Shown in pieces: positions 62,598-64,000 of a DNA stretch of 64,000 bases. Under the pieces are notes generated by a model that saw only the letters and a list, made by a program, of their open reading frames with translations, searched no databases and was not told where the DNA came from. The position numbers and the translations under genes are program-made. The stretch lies in assembly GCF_000721075.1 (NCBI RefSeq), contig NZ_JOEQ01000021.1, forward strand, positions 75,413-139,412, written 5' to 3'. The stretch's first letter is position 1, and every line of letters begins with the position of its first letter. This stretch comes from Streptosporangium amethystogenes (GTDB taxonomy: Bacteria; Actinomycetota; Actinomycetes; Streptosporangiales; Streptosporangiaceae).

Positions 62598-63455
62598 GTG
62601 GAGATCATCGAACGCGGCCTCGCCGGCCCTTACGAGGGAATCATGATCACGCCGCGAAGTGGCGGAGACGTCGGTGTCCTTGTCCTGGCCGGCTCCAGCG
62701 GGCGTATCGAGACCGAGCGGTCGCGTGTGCTCGCCCGGCAAGGCGCCGTCGCGGTGTCGATCCGCTGGTTCGGAGGTCCCGGACAACCGGCCGGAATCTG
62801 TGAAATCCCGCTGGAGATCTTCACCGCCACCGTTGACCTGCTCCTGGACACCGGGGTACGGCGTATCGGCGTTGTGGGGATATCCAAAGGTGCCGAGGCC
62901 GCGCTGCTCATCGCCGGGCTCGATCCCCGCATCGACGCGGTGGTTGCGCTGTCCCCCACCTCCGTCGTCTGGGCGAATGTCGGGCCGGGGATAGACGGAC
63001 ACACTCACCCGTACCGATCCTCATGGACCTGGCGGGGAGATCCCATGCCATTCGTTCCCTATGACGACACCTGGTCTCCAGCTGAGCCGGAAGGCTTCCC
63101 GGTGGCGTACCGCACGCTCTATGAACACAGCCGTAGGACATTCGCCCCATCAGCAGAAGCCGCTGCGATTCCCATCGAGCAGGCTACGGGCGAACTTCTC
63201 CTCGTCGCGGGCGCAGACGATCGAATGTGGCCGTCACTGCCCTTCGCCGAAGAGCTGGCCACCCGCCGCTCGGCGGCGGGACGTCCGGTTCGCATCCTCA
63301 GCAGCCCGGATGCCGGCCACCGCCTACGTCTGCCCGGAGAGTCACCTGCTCCGGCATCGACAAGCTATCTGTACGGGGGATCATCCGGCGCGGACGCCGC
63401 CTTGGGGGCGGTCGCGTGGCCCCATATCCTCCAGACCCTTCAGATCATGCCGTGA
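62598..63455 (+). CDS. Alpha/beta hydrolase, BAAT C-terminal type (acyl-CoA thioesterase-like)
   Basis: A 285-residue hydrolase of the acyl-CoA thioester hydrolase/bile-acid acyltransferase C-terminal class. The nucleophile is in VGISKGAE (G-x-S-x-G, about 97-104), the Asp in VAGADDRMWPS (about 208) and the His in PDAGHRLRLPGE (about 244). No N-terminal BAAT domain is present. Likely substrates are thioesters or antibiotics; dienelactone-hydrolase-like activity is also possible. GTG 62598 follows AGGAAATATGC. Confidence 0.85.
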   Translation: MEIIERGLAGPYEGIMITPRSGGDVGVLVLAGSSGRIETERSRVLARQGAVAVSIRWFGGPGQPAGICEIPLEIFTATVDLLLDTGVRRIGVVGISKGAEAALLIAGLDPRIDAVVALSPTSVVWANVGPGIDGHTHPYRSSWTWRGDPMPFVPYDDTWSPAEPEGFPVAYRTLYEHSRRTFAPSAEAAAIPIEQATGELLLVAGADDRMWPSLPFAEELATRRSAAGRPVRILSSPDAGHRLRLPGESPAPASTSYLYGGSSGADAALGAVAWPHILQTLQIMP

Positions 63456-63517
63456 TTCCCATACGCGGCCGGAACGCTACGAGCTCGTCGTAGACCTTAT
63501 ATATGTGAGGAGTTGTG

Positions 63518-63871
63518 ATGCTGCATCACGTGCTGCTGGCCTGTCCCCGGGGAAGCGAGCCGGTCTTGCGCGACTTCTACGAGGGTGTGCTCGGTCTGAC
63601 CGAGATCCCCAAGCCCCCCGCTCTCGCCACCCGCGGCGGGTGCTGGTTTCGCGGCCATGGCATCGAACTGCACCTGGATGTCGAGGCCGACTTCCGCCCC
63701 GCTCGCAAGGCACACCCCGGCCTCCTGGTCCACGACATCGACCAGTGGGCCCAGCGGCTGAGCAACGCCGGTTATCCGGTCGACTTCGACGACGACTTCC
63801 CAGGAATGCGCCGCTTCCACAGTGAAGATCCCCATGGCAACCGCCTGGAGTTCCTCGAACCGCTTCCCTGA
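63518..63871 (+). CDS. VOC (glyoxalase-like) superfamily protein
   Basis: A 117-residue vicinal-oxygen-chelate protein. It has one beta-alpha-beta-beta-beta module pair: MLHHVLLACPRGSE with the first metal His, WFRGHGIELHLDV, GLLVHDIDQW and HGNRLEFLEPLP with the last Glu. The metal set suggests an enzyme or a metal-binding resistance-type protein; the substrate is unknown. ATG 63518 has GAGGAGTT; a GTG one codon earlier is possible. Confidence 0.88.
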   Translation: MLHHVLLACPRGSEPVLRDFYEGVLGLTEIPKPPALATRGGCWFRGHGIELHLDVEADFRPARKAHPGLLVHDIDQWAQRLSNAGYPVDFDDDFPGMRRFHSEDPHGNRLEFLEPLP

Positions 63872-64000
63872 CGACGAGCACCTGTGGTTATGACGGCTTG
63901 GACTGGGATCTGGCCCACATTTCGTGATGAATACTGCCCCGTAGCCTCGGCTGAGTCGGTGAGGATGCGTCGAGTGCGAAGATCGTTGCCTGGATGTCCT
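63872..64000. other. Window end, no gene seen
   Basis: The last 129 bases hold no supported gene. A plus-strand frame runs toward the edge but is too short to judge. Confidence 0.4.

Overview
The window looks like chromosomal DNA of a high-GC, sporulating, filamentous actinomycete, most likely Streptosporangiales or a relative. The grounds are strongly GC-biased third codon positions, many GTG/TTG starts, 4-base ATGA/GTGA stop/start overlaps, a tandem pair of bacterial dynamins, an F420-dependent oxidoreductase, an XRE/TPR regulator beside a small 'WWSWGE' protein, CU044_5270 and DUF4328 proteins, a group II globin and a DosR-cluster-type GNAT/acyl-CoA synthetase. This placement rests on recognised families, not on an rRNA or marker tree.

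Layout. 0.5-7.9 kb (minus): a nine-gene V/A-type ATPase operon (stalk G/H-like, C, a, c, F, E, A, B, D). 8.1-12.5 kb: a GNAT + NDP-forming acyl-CoA synthetase fusion, purU and a Nudix hydrolase. 12.6-15.5 kb: a compact locus with an XRE/TPR regulator, a GNAT, an undescribed 24-residue peptide with its own promoter and palindrome, and a divergent 94-residue protein; this is my main candidate for a new system. 16-23 kb: MscS channel, globin, GH13 glucosidase, thioesterase, EttA-type ABC-F and a diguanylate cyclase. 23.2-32.1 kb (minus): cbiX, cobT, cysG, the dynA/dynB pair and an SSB. 32.4-36 kb: lutABC with a divergent FadR-type regulator and a paired palindromic operator. 36-43 kb: a secreted sulfatase, a KstR-boxed F420 oxidoreductase, an ECF sigma/CU044_5270 pair, an orphan NarL-type regulator, a DUF4328 membrane protein and a DUF6504 protein. 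42.3-48.2 kb: a GntR/UTRA regulator divergent from a four-gene ABC importer plus HAD phosphatase. 48.2-56.3 kb: receptor Ser/Thr kinase, quinone reductase, ABC exporter with a PucR regulator, patatin and a PlsC-like acyltransferase. 56.4-59.7 kb (minus): cobQ, cobD and a phosphotransferase. 60-61.4 kb: tRNA-Arg(TCT) with terminator, then a decayed tyrosine integrase. 61.4-63.9 kb: a lipoprotein, a BAAT-type hydrolase and a VOC protein.

How the genes work together. Two separated clusters supply siroheme/cobalamin steps (cysG, cbiX, cobT; cobQ, cobD). lutABC oxidises L-lactate under a local regulator. The ABC importer, HAD and GntR form one uptake unit of unknown substrate. The V-ATPase is a complete proton-pump set with a shortened a subunit. 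No CRISPR array, rRNA, cobalamin riboswitch or intact transposon was seen. Most starts were chosen from Shine-Dalgarno sequences and stop/start overlaps; uncertain ones are flagged.
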